DNA from: Sinomonas sp. ASV322
Lineage (GTDB): Bacteria; Actinomycetota; Actinomycetes; Actinomycetales; Micrococcaceae
Assembly: GCF_030908245.1 (NCBI RefSeq)
Contig: NZ_JAVFJJ010000001.1
Coordinates: forward strand, 479,565-543,564
Reading direction: 5' to 3'
Length of the DNA: 64,000 nt
Shown here: in pieces, positions 1 through 12,716 of the stretch
Layout of the letters: each line of letters opens with the position of its first letter
Numbering within the stretch: position 1 is the first letter of the stretch
The notes under the pieces: generated by a model
Seen by the model: the letters and a program-made list of their open reading frames with translations, nothing else
What the model was told of the DNA's origin: nothing
The model's database searches: none
Translations under genes and position numbers: made by a program

Positions 1-150
1 CGCCTCATGAGATCGGTCGAGCATCGCTTCTGCGTCGTCTCAGGGCCCGCGAAGGCACGGAGCCTGCGCGGAGCCCTCAACGCGCGTCTCGTCACGGAGC
101 TCGTGGCCGATGAAGCGACCGTGCGCGCCCTCCTCACCCTCGAGACCTAA
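1..150 (+). CDS. SorC-type sugar-binding transcriptional regulator, 3' end
   Basis: The first 49 codons of the window, ending in TAA at 148-150, are the C-terminus of a protein whose 5' end lies outside. The stretch GPAKARSLRGALNARLV followed by VADEATVRALL matches the last part of the SorC/DeoR-type sugar-binding effector domain, where a ligand-binding loop precedes a helix with T/ADEATA. Such proteins bind a phosphorylated sugar and control a neighbouring sugar gene set. The N-terminal helix-turn-helix cannot be seen. The family call rests on this short tail only. Confidence 0.6.
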   Translation, partial: RLMRSVEHRFCVVSGPAKARSLRGALNARLVTELVADEATVRALLTLET

Positions 151-212
151 CTCGCTGGCAGCGCGCCGCCCGGTAGAGTCGGAGGCATGACCGCGCGCGA
201 CGAGGTGAACTG

Positions 213-1130
213 ATGGTGGCCACGGCACAGGACGGATTCCTCTCCCCGGGCCTCGATGCCCGTGAACGTCGCTCGACGGTCACAGTCCTCGGCGCAGCGA
301 CGGCCGTGTTCACCTATGAGCCCGAGGGCGGGGCCGGCGCCTCCGCGCCGACGGTCCTGGCCGTGCACGGGTTCCGTGGGACCCATCACGGTCTCCTGCG
401 CATCGTGGACCGGCTCCCCGGCGTGCGCATCGTCATGCCCGACCTGCCCGGCTTCGGCGCGTCCGCTCCCCTCGACGTGCCGCATGACATCGCCGGTTAC
501 ACCGCGTGGCTCGGAGCGCTCGCGGACACCTTGGGGCTCGGTCGGGACGCCGTCCTCCTCGGCCACTCGTTCGGCTCGATCGTCGCTGCCCACTTCGTCG
601 CGCGGCACCCCGACCGGTTCTCCCGGCTCATCCTCGTCAACCCCATTTCGGCGCCTGCCCTCGAAGGCCCCAAGGGGCTCTTGAGCCGGCTCGCGGTGGT
701 GTACTACCGGGCAGGTGCGGCGCTCCCGGCCCCACTGGGCGCCGGCCTCCTGCGTCATCCGCTCATCGTCCGCGGCATGAGCGAGGCGATGGCGAAGACC
801 CGCGACGGGGATCTTCGCAGCTTCGTCCACGGCCAGCACGCGAGCCATTTCTCGAGCTTCGCGAGTCGCGACATGCTCCTCGAGTCCTTCGAGGCGTCCG
901 TCTCGCACACTGCCGCCGAGGTCGCGGACCAGCTGAGGCTCCCCGTCCTGCTCATCGCAGGCGATCGCGATGAAGTCGCGCCGCTCGCCGCGGTCCGTCG
1001 ATTCCACGAGCGGCTGGCCGATTCGCGCCTCACGGTGATTCCCGGCGTCGGGCATCTCATCCACTACGAGACCCCTCAGCCGGCCGCCGAATCGATCCGC
1101 GAGTTCCTGGCCGAGGAGGTACAGGAATGA
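213..1130 (+). CDS. Alpha/beta-fold hydrolase
   Basis: A 305-residue alpha/beta hydrolase. The oxyanion region HGFRG is near residue 53. The nucleophile elbow GHSFGS places Ser119, the acid is in GDRDE (Asp251 or Asp253) and the base is His281 in GVGHLIHYE, so the triad is complete. Substrate is not predictable; the family includes esterases, lactonases and C-C hydrolases. The ATG at 213 has GAGGTG just upstream; a shorter ATG frame at 187 ends at once. Its stop overlaps the start of the glycosyltransferase gene by 4 bases (ATGA), so the two are co-translated and may act on the same glycan or lipid; that link is inference. Confidence 0.85.
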   Translation: MVATAQDGFLSPGLDARERRSTVTVLGAATAVFTYEPEGGAGASAPTVLAVHGFRGTHHGLLRIVDRLPGVRIVMPDLPGFGASAPLDVPHDIAGYTAWLGALADTLGLGRDAVLLGHSFGSIVAAHFVARHPDRFSRLILVNPISAPALEGPKGLLSRLAVVYYRAGAALPAPLGAGLLRHPLIVRGMSEAMAKTRDGDLRSFVHGQHASHFSSFASRDMLLESFEASVSHTAAEVADQLRLPVLLIAGDRDEVAPLAAVRRFHERLADSRLTVIPGVGHLIHYETPQPAAESIREFLAEEVQE

Positions 1131-2221
1131 AGATCCTCGTCGACGCGCGCTTTACGCGGACCGACCATCACGACGGCATCAGCCGATTCGGAGCAAGCCT
1201 CATTGCGGCACTCGCGGCGCGCACGGAGACGGCGATGCTCATCAACGACGAACGCCAGCTGGCCCTCCTCCCCGATGTCCCGCACGTCAAGGTATCGAGC
1301 CCGCTCTCGCCAGCGGAGCTCTTCGTCGCCGCGAAGGTCAACGGCCTCAATCCGGATGTCGTGTTCTGCCCCATGCAGACCATGGGGACGTGGGGCCGGC
1401 GATACCCACTCATCCTCACGCTGCACGATCTCATCTATTACGAGCACCCCGAGCCCCCCGGGTTCCTCCCCGCGCCCGTGCGCCTTCTGTGGCGCCTCTA
1501 CCACAAGGCCTACTGGCCCCAGCGCGTCCTGCTCAACCGGGCCGACGTCGTCGCGACGGTGAGCCACACGACCAAATGGCTCATGGCCGAGAAGAGGCTC
1601 ACGAAGCGTCCTGTGCGCATCGTGGGCAACGCCCCTCAGGACGGGCGCGAGCCGCGGAATCCGGACGAGGCCCCCGCGCGGAGCCTTGTCTACATGGGCT
1701 CGTTCATGCCGTACAAGAACGTCGAGACGGTCATCACGGGAATGCGATCACTGCCCGAGTACACCCTGCATCTCCTGAGCCGCATCTCGCCCGAGCGCCG
1801 CGCCGAACTCGAGGCGATCGTCCCGGCCGGCGCCCGCATCGAGTTCCACGGCGGAGTCAGCGAGGAGGAGTACGAGGCCGTTCTCCGTGAGGCGACGGCC
1901 CTCGTGAGCCTCTCGCGCTCGGAGGGCTACGGCCTCCCGCTTGTCGAGGCCATGTCACTCGGGACGCCCGTCATCGCGAGCGACATCCCGATCTTCCGGG
2001 AGGTCGGCGGGGACGGGGCCCGCTTCGTCGACCCCGATTCGGCAGACGCCTTCGCCGCCGCCGTCCGGGAGCTCGAACTGCCCGGCGTGTGGCCCGAGGC
2101 CTCGCGCGACGCGGTGCGGCAGGCGGGCACGTTCACGTGGGACCGATCGGCAGACGCGCTCATCGAAGCGGCGGAAGAGGCCATCGAGCTGTTCCGGGCT
2201 CGGCGCGACGGCGTGCGCTGA
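1127..2221 (+). CDS. Glycosyltransferase family 4 (GT-B fold)
   Basis: A 364-residue GT-B glycosyltransferase. The N-terminal half is the acceptor-binding Rossmann domain (HDLIYYEHPE near residue 104). The C-terminal half has the donor-binding elements: GSFMPYKNVETV near residue 190 and the EX7E motif with Glu266 and Glu274 in SEGYGLPLVEAMSLGTP, followed by the glycine-rich FREVGG segment. These are typical of family-4 retaining enzymes that use GDP-mannose or UDP-sugars. Donor and acceptor are not decided by sequence. It overlaps the hydrolase gene by 4 bases and converges on priA with a 34-base gap. No mannosyltransferase gene of the phosphatidylinositol mannoside pathway is seen beside pgsA in this window, but nothing ties this gene to that role. 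Confidence 0.82.
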   Translation: MKILVDARFTRTDHHDGISRFGASLIAALAARTETAMLINDERQLALLPDVPHVKVSSPLSPAELFVAAKVNGLNPDVVFCPMQTMGTWGRRYPLILTLHDLIYYEHPEPPGFLPAPVRLLWRLYHKAYWPQRVLLNRADVVATVSHTTKWLMAEKRLTKRPVRIVGNAPQDGREPRNPDEAPARSLVYMGSFMPYKNVETVITGMRSLPEYTLHLLSRISPERRAELEAIVPAGARIEFHGGVSEEEYEAVLREATALVSLSRSEGYGLPLVEAMSLGTPVIASDIPIFREVGGDGARFVDPDSADAFAAAVRELELPGVWPEASRDAVRQAGTFTWDRSADALIEAAEEAIELFRARRDGVR

Positions 2222-2255
2222 CGGTTCGACCGGCGAAAGACCAGGAGCCTGGGCG

Positions 2256-4418
2256 CTACAAGAGGTCCGCGCCGTCGAGCCTGAGCCGAATCGGCTCGGA
2301 GCCGCGCCGCGTCGCCTGCGCGATGCGCGCGGCACGCAGCCCCCGCGAGACGTCCAGGCCAACGCCGATGGGGAAGAAGACGAGAAGCTGCCACGCAACG
2401 TCCTCCGCCGCCGTCCCGGTCGGCGCGGGGAGCGGGACTGGCCCGGCGGTGCGGACACCATCGCGGGTCAGCACGTCGGCGGCGGCCCGCACGTAGCCTT
2501 CGACGGCAGACCGGGAACCCGTCACGGCCGCGATCCGGACGGACGGCGGGAGCGAGAGGCTGCGCCTCAGGCCGAGCTCCCGCGCCGCGAACCCCGCCGG
2601 GTCCCAGCGGACGAGGGCCGAGACAGCCTCGTGGTCCCGCGCCGTGATGACGACGACGCCGCCGCGCCCCGATGGCCGGACGAGCGCGGCCGCGTTCATC
2701 CAGCGCCGGAGAGCCTCCTCCCCGGCCCGCAGGCTCTCCCGGCCAAGCAGCGAGTCGCCGTCGAGCAGGAGCGCCGCCGCGTATCCGGATGGTGCCACGG
2801 GCTCCGCGCCGACGGTCGCGACGACGAGAGCGGGGCTGTCCGGCACCTCCGGCTTGACTTGGTCCCCGGAGGACGTCAGGACGACGGCTCCCGGAAAGGC
2901 CCGTCCGAGCTCTTCCGCCGTCCTCAGTGCGCCGACGCTCGCCCGTCGGAAGGCGCGACCGCCGCAATGGGGGCACGACCACGCCGTCGCGGGCGTTCCG
3001 CACCACCGGCACGCGACGCTCCGGTGCCCTGCGGCCCCGGTGGTCTCCGCGAGGGGACCCGAGCACTCGGCGCATCGTGCGGGCTCCCGGCAGAGCTCGC
3101 ACGCGAGCGACGGTGCGTAGCCCGCGCGCGCGACCTGAACCAGGACGGGCCCGCGCGCGAGCGCGTCCCGAGCCGCCTGCCACGCCGCGTGCGGCAGGCG
3201 CGCGATGCGGGCAAACGGATCGCGTGAGCTCTCGAAGCTGTCCGCGGTGCTGACGACGCGCGGGAGCCGCGCACGCAGCGCGGGGCGAGGCGCGGAGACG
3301 CTCTGGAGCCACCCGGAGTCCACAACCCGCTGTACCTCTGACGTCACGGTGTGCCCGGCCACGAGAAGCGCGGCGTCCTCGAGTTCGGTCCTCAGGAAGC
3401 CGACTTCCCGCGCGTGGAAGTACGGGGCTCGGGGCTCCGCGTGGAGGTCGTCGCCGTCGTCCCAGCACACCACGAGACCGAGCTCCCGGACGGGCGCGAG
3501 GGCGGCCCCCCGGGTCCCGACGGCGACGCGGGACCGGCCCGCGAGGAGGTCGAGGAATGCCCGATAGCGCTGCGATGGTCCGTCTTCGGCCGCAAGACGG
3601 ACGATCTTCTCCCCCGGCAACGCGGCCTCGATAGCGTCGCACGCGCGGTCGAGGTCGCGACGGTCGGGCACGACGACGAGCGCGCCGCGGCCGGAGAGGC
3701 GCACCGTGCGCACGGCCTCCGCGACGAGCGCGGGCCAACCGTTCGGACCGTACCCTTCGACGGCCTCGAGCGATGCGCGTGGGCTCCCGCCGGCGGCGAG
3801 ATGGCGGAGGAACGCGGGGCCCCGCTGCAGCCCCGCCCACGCCGACACGCTCCGGTGTGTGTCGGCCGCTTGATCCTTCGGGGCCGTGGCGCCCGGATCG
3901 CCCACCGCGGGCGGAGCGATGGGCGCGGGCGGAGCGCTGGCCGCGAGCTCGGCCAGGTACTCCGCCTCGACGCGCGCTGCCCGCGGCGGGACCGCGAACC
4001 GGAGGACGTCGCCGAGCGCACCCGCCCAGCGTTCGGCGACCGCCGCCGCGAGCCGCGCGACGGCGGGCGTGAGGACGACGGCGGGCGAGACGACCTTCGT
4101 GAGGGGCTGGAGCGCGACGCCCGCGTCCGAGGTCTCGGCGCGCTCGATGATGAACCCGGAGAGCTCCTGGCCCGAGAGCCGGATGCGCACGCGGACGCCG
4201 GGTTGGGCGTCCGCCGAGAGCTCCTCGGGGACGAGATAGTCGAAGAGCCTGTCGAGCTGCGGAAGTGGGGATTCGACACACACGCGCGCAACCGGCAGCT
4301 CGTGGGCTGGCTCGGGCCGGGACGCATCCGGCCGGACCGGTTCAGGGAATCCGAGCAGGAGCGACGGCTGCGTCGCACTCGGGCCTCCCCCTGCCGAACC
4401 GGGCGTGCGCGCTGTCAT
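2256..4418 (-). CDS. priA: Primosomal protein N' homologue lacking helicase motifs
   Basis: A 720-residue PriA homologue with the family's 3'-DNA-binding N-terminus (RLFDYLVPEEL, GVRVRIRLSGQELSGFI). The zinc-binding domain is intact, with paired cysteines in CELCREPARC, CAEC, CRWC and CPHC. The helicase motor is not: the Walker A loop GVTGSGKT is absent, the DEEH box reads WDDGDD, SAT reads AGHTVTS, and the QxxGRAGR motif VI is gone. Loss of the motor is known for actinobacterial PriA proteins, so this is probably a structural primosome factor for replication restart. ATG at 4418 is used because it overlaps the metK stop by one base (TGATG); the open frame extends upstream into metK. Confidence 0.88.
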   Translation of the reverse strand: MTARTPGSAGGGPSATQPSLLLGFPEPVRPDASRPEPAHELPVARVCVESPLPQLDRLFDYLVPEELSADAQPGVRVRIRLSGQELSGFIIERAETSDAGVALQPLTKVVSPAVVLTPAVARLAAAVAERWAGALGDVLRFAVPPRAARVEAEYLAELAASAPPAPIAPPAVGDPGATAPKDQAADTHRSVSAWAGLQRGPAFLRHLAAGGSPRASLEAVEGYGPNGWPALVAEAVRTVRLSGRGALVVVPDRRDLDRACDAIEAALPGEKIVRLAAEDGPSQRYRAFLDLLAGRSRVAVGTRGAALAPVRELGLVVCWDDGDDLHAEPRAPYFHAREVGFLRTELEDAALLVAGHTVTSEVQRVVDSGWLQSVSAPRPALRARLPRVVSTADSFESSRDPFARIARLPHAAWQAARDALARGPVLVQVARAGYAPSLACELCREPARCAECSGPLAETTGAAGHRSVACRWCGTPATAWSCPHCGGRAFRRASVGALRTAEELGRAFPGAVVLTSSGDQVKPEVPDSPALVVATVGAEPVAPSGYAAALLLDGDSLLGRESLRAGEEALRRWMNAAALVRPSGRGGVVVITARDHEAVSALVRWDPAGFAARELGLRRSLSLPPSVRIAAVTGSRSAVEGYVRAAADVLTRDGVRTAGPVPLPAPTGTAAEDVAWQLLVFFPIGVGLDVSRGLRAARIAQATRRGSEPIRLRLDGADLL

Positions 4419-5650
4419 CAGGCGTTGAAGAAGTCCTTGAGCGCGTCGACCCGATCGAGCCGCTCCCACGTGAAGTCGGCCTCGTCACGGCCGAAGTGCC
4501 CGTGGGCTGCCGTCTTGGCGTAGATGGGGCGCTTGAGGTCGAGGGCATCGATGATGGCCCGCGGCCGCAGGTCGAAGATCTCGTTGATCGCGGCGCTGAT
4601 CCGGAGCGGATCGACGCTCTCGGTGCCGAACGTCTCGACGTAGATGCCCACGGGCCGCGCCTGGCCGATCGCGTAGGCGATCTGGATCTCGGCCCGGCGT
4701 GCGAGGCCGGCCGCAACGACGTTCTTCGCGACCCAGCGCATCGCGTACGCGCCCGAGCGGTCGACCTTCGACGGGTCCTTGCCCGAGAACGCGCCGCCGC
4801 CGTGGCGCGAGAACCCGCCGTACGTGTCCACGATGATCTTGCGGCCCGTGAGGCCCGCGTCGCCGACGGGGCCCCCGATGATGAAGGGTCCTGCCGGGTT
4901 GAGGATGCTGCGCACGTGACTGGATTCGAGCAGGCTCGCCTCGAGGACCGGCGCGATGACGTGGTCCGCGAGGTCGGCGCGCAGCTGGGAGAGCTGCGTC
5001 CCCTCGGCGTGCTGGCTCGAGATGACGACGGTCTCGACCGTGACGGGCCGGTCGCCGTCATACCCCACGGTGACCTGGGTCTTGCCGTCGGGGCGCAGGT
5101 ACGGCAGTTCGCCGCTCTTGCGCACCTCGGTGAGCCGCTCCGAGAGGCGGTGCGCGAGCCAGATCGGCGTCGGCATATAGCTCGGCGTCTCGTCGCTCGC
5201 GTAGCCGAACATGATGCCCTGATCGCCCGCGCCCTGACGGTCGTATTCGTCCTCAAGAGTTCCCTCGCGGGACTCGAGGGAGTTGAAGACGCCGTCGAAG
5301 ATGTCCGAGGACTGCTGGCCGATCGAGACAGACACGCCGCAGCGTGCGCCGTCGAAGCCGTTCGCCGAGGAGTCGTACCCGATGCCGAGGATCGTGTTGC
5401 GCACGATTTGCGGGATCTCGACATACGCATCGGTCGTGACCTCGCCTGCGACGTGGACGAGCCCCGTCGTCGCCATGGTCTCCACGGCGACCTTGGACTC
5501 GGGGTCCGCCGCGAGGAGGGCGTCGAGGATCGCATCGCTGATCTGATCGCAGATCTTGTCCGGATGTCCCTCGGTCACCGATTCGGAGGTGAAGAGCCTG
5601 AGGGCGGTGGCGTCTGCCGGACGTGCGGCACCGTGGGGAGCGTGGATCAC
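4418..5650 (-). CDS. metK: S-adenosylmethionine synthetase
   Basis: A 410-residue methionine adenosyltransferase that makes SAM from methionine and ATP, with release of phosphate and diphosphate, in the cytosol. The N-terminal [19 protein letters not shown] holds the ATP and metal ligands, [12 protein letters not shown] is the first family signature, and [16 protein letters not shown] is the second (the phosphate-binding loop). The length is normal. It lies 95 bases downstream of coaBC and is translationally coupled to priA. No SAM-sensing riboswitch is evident in the 95-base gap; that stretch holds only short GC-rich inverted segments. Confidence 0.97.
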   Translation of the reverse strand: MIHAPHGAARPADATALRLFTSESVTEGHPDKICDQISDAILDALLAADPESKVAVETMATTGLVHVAGEVTTDAYVEIPQIVRNTILGIGYDSSANGFDGARCGVSVSIGQQSSDIFDGVFNSLESREGTLEDEYDRQGAGDQGIMFGYASDETPSYMPTPIWLAHRLSERLTEVRKSGELPYLRPDGKTQVTVGYDGDRPVTVETVVISSQHAEGTQLSQLRADLADHVIAPVLEASLLESSHVRSILNPAGPFIIGGPVGDAGLTGRKIIVDTYGGFSRHGGGAFSGKDPSKVDRSGAYAMRWVAKNVVAAGLARRAEIQIAYAIGQARPVGIYVETFGTESVDPLRISAAINEIFDLRPRAIIDALDLKRPIYAKTAAHGHFGRDEADFTWERLDRVDALKDFFNA

Positions 5651-5745
5651 TGCACTACTCTACTTCCTGCCCCGGCACAACCCGGGACCCATGTTTCGCT
5701 TCGCGAAGGCCGGAGGCCACCGCGGGGACCGCGGAGACCGCCGTG

Positions 5746-6984
5746 TCAGCGTGCGTCGAGCTCGCGCGCAATCCGGACGACGACGGCGGCCGCGACGTCG
5801 TCCTTGCTGCCCGCCACGTGCTGGGGCTCGCTTCCGTCCTTCGCGAGGATCGTCACGCTGTTCTCGTCGAGCCCGAAGACGCGGTCCGCCCCGACCTCGT
5901 TCACCACGAGGAGCTCACAGCCCTTGCGCTCGAGCTTGGCGCGTCCGTACTCGAGGACGTCGGCGCCGTCGTCGCCGGTCTCGGCCGCGAAACCGACGAT
6001 GACCTGACCGCCCCCGGCCGCGTTGCGCAGCCGGACGAGCTCGGCGAGGACGTCGGGATTGCGGACGAGCTCGATCGGCGCGTCAGGCACGTCGTCGCGC
6101 TTCTTGATCTTGGAGTCGTGGCGGTGCGCGGGGCGAAAGTCGGCGACCGCCGCGGACATCACGACCACGTCCGCGGCGGCGACCCGCTCGACCATGGCGT
6201 CGCGCAGCTCCACGGCGGTCTCGACCGTCACGAGCTCGACCCCGGGCGGCGGCGGCACGTCGAGGTGCGCCGCGACGAACGTCACCGAGGCGCCCGCTCG
6301 CAGCGCGGCGCGCGCGAGCGCCGCGCCCTGCTTTCCGGACGAACGATTGCCGAGGAAGCGCACTGGATCGATCGGCTCGCGCGTTCCGCCAGCAGAGACG
6401 AGGATGCGCCTCCCGGCGAGCGGACCGCCTTCGGCCGGGCCGCCGTCGTCCGTCCTCCGCTGCGACGCGAGAGCGAGCGCGGCAGCGAAGATCTCCTCCG
6501 GCTCGGGCAGCCGGCCAGGACCGCTGTCCTTGCCCGTGAGCCGCCCCACGGCGGGGTCCATGACGACGACGCCGCGCGAACGCAGCGTCGCGACGTTCGC
6601 CTGGGTCGCCGGGTGGCGCCACATTTCGGTGTGCATGGCCGGGGCCATGAGCACGGGGCAGCGGGCCGTGAGGAGCGCGTTGGTCAGGAGGTCGTCGGCG
6701 TGCCCGCCCGCGGCGCGGGCCAGGAGGTCCGCCGTCGCGGGGGCGACGACGACGAGCTCCGCTTCGTGGCCGAGGCGGACGTGGTTGACCGTCTCGACCG
6801 CCTCGAAGACGCTCGTGCGGACGGCCTTGCCCGAGAGGGCCTCCCACGTGGCCTTTCCGACGAACGCGAGGGCCGACTCCGTCGGGACGACGGTGACGTC
6901 ATGCCCCGCCTCGGTGAAGAGGCGCACGAGCGACGCTGTCTTGTAGGCGGCGATGCCGCCGCCCACGCCCACTACGACGCGCAC
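5746..6984 (-). CDS. coaBC: Bifunctional phosphopantothenoylcysteine synthetase/decarboxylase
   Basis: A 412-residue two-domain coenzyme A enzyme. CoaC (roughly residues 1-190) is an FMN-dependent decarboxylase with the GGIAAYK opening. CoaB (roughly 195-412) has the GGTREPIDPVRFLGN signature and makes 4'-phosphopantothenoylcysteine. Two CoaC motifs differ from the E. coli form: PXMNXXMW reads PAMHTEMW, with His118 where Asn is usual, and the GRLACG segment reads GRLTGK, so the Cys that protonates or reduces the enethiol intermediate is missing. I believe these are lineage variants rather than a dead enzyme, but cannot verify that. It follows rpoZ by 27 bases and is probably in one transcript with it. 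Confidence 0.93.
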   Translation of the reverse strand: MRVVVGVGGGIAAYKTASLVRLFTEAGHDVTVVPTESALAFVGKATWEALSGKAVRTSVFEAVETVNHVRLGHEAELVVVAPATADLLARAAGGHADDLLTNALLTARCPVLMAPAMHTEMWRHPATQANVATLRSRGVVVMDPAVGRLTGKDSGPGRLPEPEEIFAAALALASQRRTDDGGPAEGGPLAGRRILVSAGGTREPIDPVRFLGNRSSGKQGAALARAALRAGASVTFVAAHLDVPPPPGVELVTVETAVELRDAMVERVAAADVVVMSAAVADFRPAHRHDSKIKKRDDVPDAPIELVRNPDVLAELVRLRNAAGGGQVIVGFAAETGDDGADVLEYGRAKLERKGCELLVVNEVGADRVFGLDENSVTILAKDGSEPQHVAGSKDDVAAAVVVRIARELDAR

Positions 6985-7011
6985 GAGCCCCTCCCCTGTT
7001 CCGGTTTTACG

Positions 7012-7287
7012 TCAGTCCTGCTGGACTTCGCCGTCGCCCTCGGGGCGCTTGGCGACGAGCAGGCCGTCGTTGATCTCGCGCAATGCGATCGAGAGCGGCT
7101 TCTCGTTGAGCTTCGTGTCGACGAGCGGGCCGACGTACTCGAAAAGGCCCTCATGCAGCTGGGCGTAGTACGCGTTGATCTGGCGGGCGCGCTTGGCCCC
7201 GAAGATCACGAGCCCGTACTTCGAGTCCGACTTCGTGAGCAGATCGTCGATCGGCGGGTTGATGATTCCTTCGGGGTGAGAGGACAC
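7012..7287 (-). CDS. rpoZ: RNA polymerase omega subunit
   Basis: A 91-residue omega subunit, which helps assemble beta' into core RNA polymerase. The family core is clear: [36 protein letters not shown] and [11 protein letters not shown]. An upstream TTG at 7299 would give four more residues, but GGAG at 7294-7297 lies 6 bases before GTG 7287, and the resulting N-terminus [12 protein letters not shown] is family-like, so GTG is chosen. The gmk-rpoZ-coaBC-metK order is usual for Actinobacteria. Confidence 0.94.
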   Translation of the reverse strand: MSSHPEGIINPPIDDLLTKSDSKYGLVIFGAKRARQINAYYAQLHEGLFEYVGPLVDTKLNEKPLSIALREINDGLLVAKRPEGDGEVQQD

Positions 7288-7327
7288 GACATTCTCCAAT
7301 GCAAGTGGCGGTAGGTCTGGACGGCCG

Positions 7328-7975
7328 TCAGCGCGCCGACTGGCGCGTGTGCGGGGTCAGGCCCATGAGTGAAACAAGCTCGTCTGCCGCGCGCCGGACG
7401 TCGTCGTTGACGACGGTGAAATCGAACTCCGGCTCGGCAGCGAGTTCTATTTTAGCCGTTTCGAGGCGGCGCTGCTGTTCGTCGGGGGTTTCGGTGCCGC
7501 GGCCCACCAGCCGGCGCACCATCTCGTCCCAGCTCGGGGGCGCGAGGAACACGAAGCGGGCCTCCGGCATCGCGGCCTTCACCTGGCGCGCGCCCTGGAG
7601 GTCGATCTCGAGAAGGACCGCCTTCCCATCGGCGATGGCGGCGTCGACCGAGGCGCGCAGGGTCCCATAGCGGTTGTGGCCATGGACGACCGCCCACTCG
7701 AGGAACTCGCCCTCGTCGACGAGCCGGTCGAACTCTTCCGAGGATTTGAAGAAGTAGTGGACGCCGTCGATCTCGCCCGGCCGCGGCGGCCGAGTCGTCG
7801 CGGAGACGGAAAGCCACACTTCGGGGTAGTTGTCGCGGATGTACGTCGACACGGTGCCCTTGCCGACGGCGGTCGGTCCGGCGAGCACCGTGAGTCCGGT
7901 CTGCTTCGCTGATGGATCTAGCCTGCTGTCCTCATGAGAGGCGTCGGTTCCCGATGTGCCCGTTGTCGTGTCCAC
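7328..7975 (-). CDS. gmk: Guanylate kinase
   Basis: A 215-residue GMP kinase that converts GMP and ATP to GDP and ADP. The Walker A loop is [11 protein letters not shown] near residue 32. The GMP-binding segment [21 protein letters not shown] follows, and [11 protein letters not shown] is the hinge to the LID. About 25 polar residues precede the conserved core and are not part of the fold. The GTG start at 7975 has no strong SD, so the start is uncertain by up to about 20 codons. It lies 69 bases downstream of mihF, its usual neighbour in Actinobacteria. Confidence 0.94.
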   Translation of the reverse strand: MDTTTGTSGTDASHEDSRLDPSAKQTGLTVLAGPTAVGKGTVSTYIRDNYPEVWLSVSATTRPPRPGEIDGVHYFFKSSEEFDRLVDEGEFLEWAVVHGHNRYGTLRASVDAAIADGKAVLLEIDLQGARQVKAAMPEARFVFLAPPSWDEMVRRLVGRGTETPDEQQRRLETAKIELAAEPEFDFTVVNDDVRRAADELVSLMGLTPHTRQSAR

Positions 7976-8044
7976 GCGTGTTCCCGTGCTCCTTGCCTAT
8001 TGCGTTCGGGCGCATGGTCGGCCGCGCGGCATCGCCTCGGACCG

Positions 8045-8362
8045 TTAGTGCGCCTCGAGAAAATCTATCAGCGCCTGCCGCTGGTGCACGCCCAGCCCCC
8101 GCAGGCGCCGGCTCGGGGCGATGCCGAGCTGATCGAGGATCGCAAGCGAGCGCACCGGGCCGATCCCGTGGAAGGACTCGAGCAGCTCCGTGACCTTGAG
8201 CCGGGCGAGTGCCTCGTCTTCCTCCGCCTGACGGAAGAGCTTGTCGAGCGAGAGCGAACCCGCCTTGAGCGCGGCCTTCACCTCGGCCCTCCGGGCGCGG
8301 GCGGCCGTGGCTTTGGATACAGCCTCTTGTCGTTCTTCGGAAGTCAAGGGAATGAGTCCCAT
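8045..8362 (-). CDS. mihF: Actinobacterial integration host factor (mIHF)
   Basis: A 105-residue nucleoid-associated protein of the mycobacterial IHF type. This family is unrelated to HU and binds DNA through a helix-two-turns-helix. Seen here are the basic N-terminal helix (ARARRAEVKAALKAG), KVTELLESFHGIG and the highly conserved RRLRGLGVHQRQALIDFL tail. The longer open frame reaches 8398, but the ATG at 8362 has GGGAGG 6 bases upstream and gives the 105-residue size usual for the family. A promoter with TTGCCA and TAGGTT lies upstream. The neighbours pyrF and gmk are standard for this gene. Confidence 0.93.
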   Translation of the reverse strand: MGLIPLTSEERQEAVSKATAARARRAEVKAALKAGSLSLDKLFRQAEEDEALARLKVTELLESFHGIGPVRSLAILDQLGIAPSRRLRGLGVHQRQALIDFLEAH

Positions 8363-8411
8363 GATCGCCTCCCAGCTCGGCGTCGCGCGCACCCCCACAC
8401 GGATGACACAG

Positions 8412-8441
8412 AACCTAGTCCCGAACGTCCCCGCGTGGCAA
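8412..8441 (-). promoter_or_regulatory. Predicted sigma-A-type promoter of mihF
   Basis: On the minus strand TTGCCA (8436-8441) and TAGGTT (8412-8417) are 18 bases apart. The predicted transcript start near 8405 leaves a leader of about 43 bases before the ATG at 8362. This separates mihF transcription from the pyr operon, which ends at the hairpin just upstream. Confidence 0.55.
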
Positions 8442-8446
8442 TGCGT

Positions 8447-8480
8447 GGCGAGCCCGCAAACCTCGCGGTGCGGGCTCGCC
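8447..8480 (-). terminator. Terminator hairpin after pyrF
   Basis: Perfect 11-base arms GGCGAGCCCGC (8447-8457) and GCGGGCTCGCC (8470-8480) with a 12-base loop begin 6 bases after the pyrF stop. There is no U-tract, as is common for high-GC actinobacterial terminators. It marks the end of the pyr operon transcript. Confidence 0.7.
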
Positions 8481-8485
8481 TCGTC

Positions 8486-9350
8486 TCAGACCAAGTCGGC
8501 CAGGGTCTTCTCGGCGCGCTCGCGCAGACCCTCCCGGCCGGGGCCGCCCGCGAGGATGTCCCGGCTCGACGTGCCGAGCACCTGAGGATACGCGTCGCCG
8601 AACGCAGCGCGGAGGGCGGTCCCCGTTGCGCCCTGGGCACCGAGACCCGGTGCGAGGAGGGGGCCGCGCACGGCCGCGAGATCGAGGCCGAGGCGTTCGA
8701 CGGCGTCGCCCACCGTTGCGCCGACGACGAGGCCGACGCTTCCGAGCGCCTCCCCCGCGTAGCGGCTGTTCTCGGCCGCGGCGGCCTCGCAGACGGCCTT
8801 CGCGACCGACCGGTCCCCGCCCACGTGCTGCACCGACGCGCCCTCCGGGTTGGAGGTGAGGGCCAGGACAAAGACGCCGCGGCCCGTCGCGGCGGCGGCG
8901 TCGAGGGCCGGCCGGAGCGATTCGAAGCCGAGATACGGACTGAGCGTCACGGCGTCCGCGGCGAGGGGCGAGCCCTCTCCGAGCCACGCGTCGGCGTACG
9001 CCGCCATCGTTGAGCCGATGTCGCCGCGCTTGGCATCAGCGATACTCAGGACGCCTGCCTCGGCTGAGGCCGTCAGCACTTCCTCGAGGACCGCGAGCCC
9101 TGCCGCGCCGTGGCGCTCGTAGAGCGCGACCTGCGGCTTGAGCGCCGCGGCGAGGTCGGCTACCGCGTCGACCACGGCGAGGGAGAAGCGGCGCAGGCCA
9201 TCGACGTCGTCCGCGAGCCCCCACGCGGCCAGGAGCGCCGGGTGCGGATCGATCCCGACGCACAGCGGCCCCCGCTCGCGCATGGCAGCGCCGAGCCTTG
9301 CACCGAAGGGTGCGCGAGCCGCCGCGCGGTCGGGTGCGCCCGCCACGGCG

Positions 9351-9358
<8 letters not shown>
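8486..9358 (-). CDS. pyrF: Orotidine 5'-phosphate decarboxylase
   Basis: A 290-residue OMP decarboxylase, the last step to UMP. It is the long form found in mycobacteria: [12 protein letters not shown] holds the first active-site Asp, [20 protein letters not shown] is the Lys-Asp catalytic cluster, and [11 protein letters not shown] follows. The true start is the ATG at 9358, which overlaps the 3' end of carB by 8 bases; the open frame runs further upstream only because it shadows carB. The enzyme consumes the product of the pathway begun by pyrB, pyrC and carAB in the same operon. Confidence 0.95.

Positions 9359-12715
<3,357 letters not shown>

Positions 12716-12716
<1 letters not shown>

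Noticed and set aside
5651-5745. A SAM-responsive riboswitch in the gap before metK
   Set aside because: On the minus strand the metK leader is only this 95-base gap after coaBC; no conserved SAM-riboswitch core is recognisable, only short GC-rich inverted segments.
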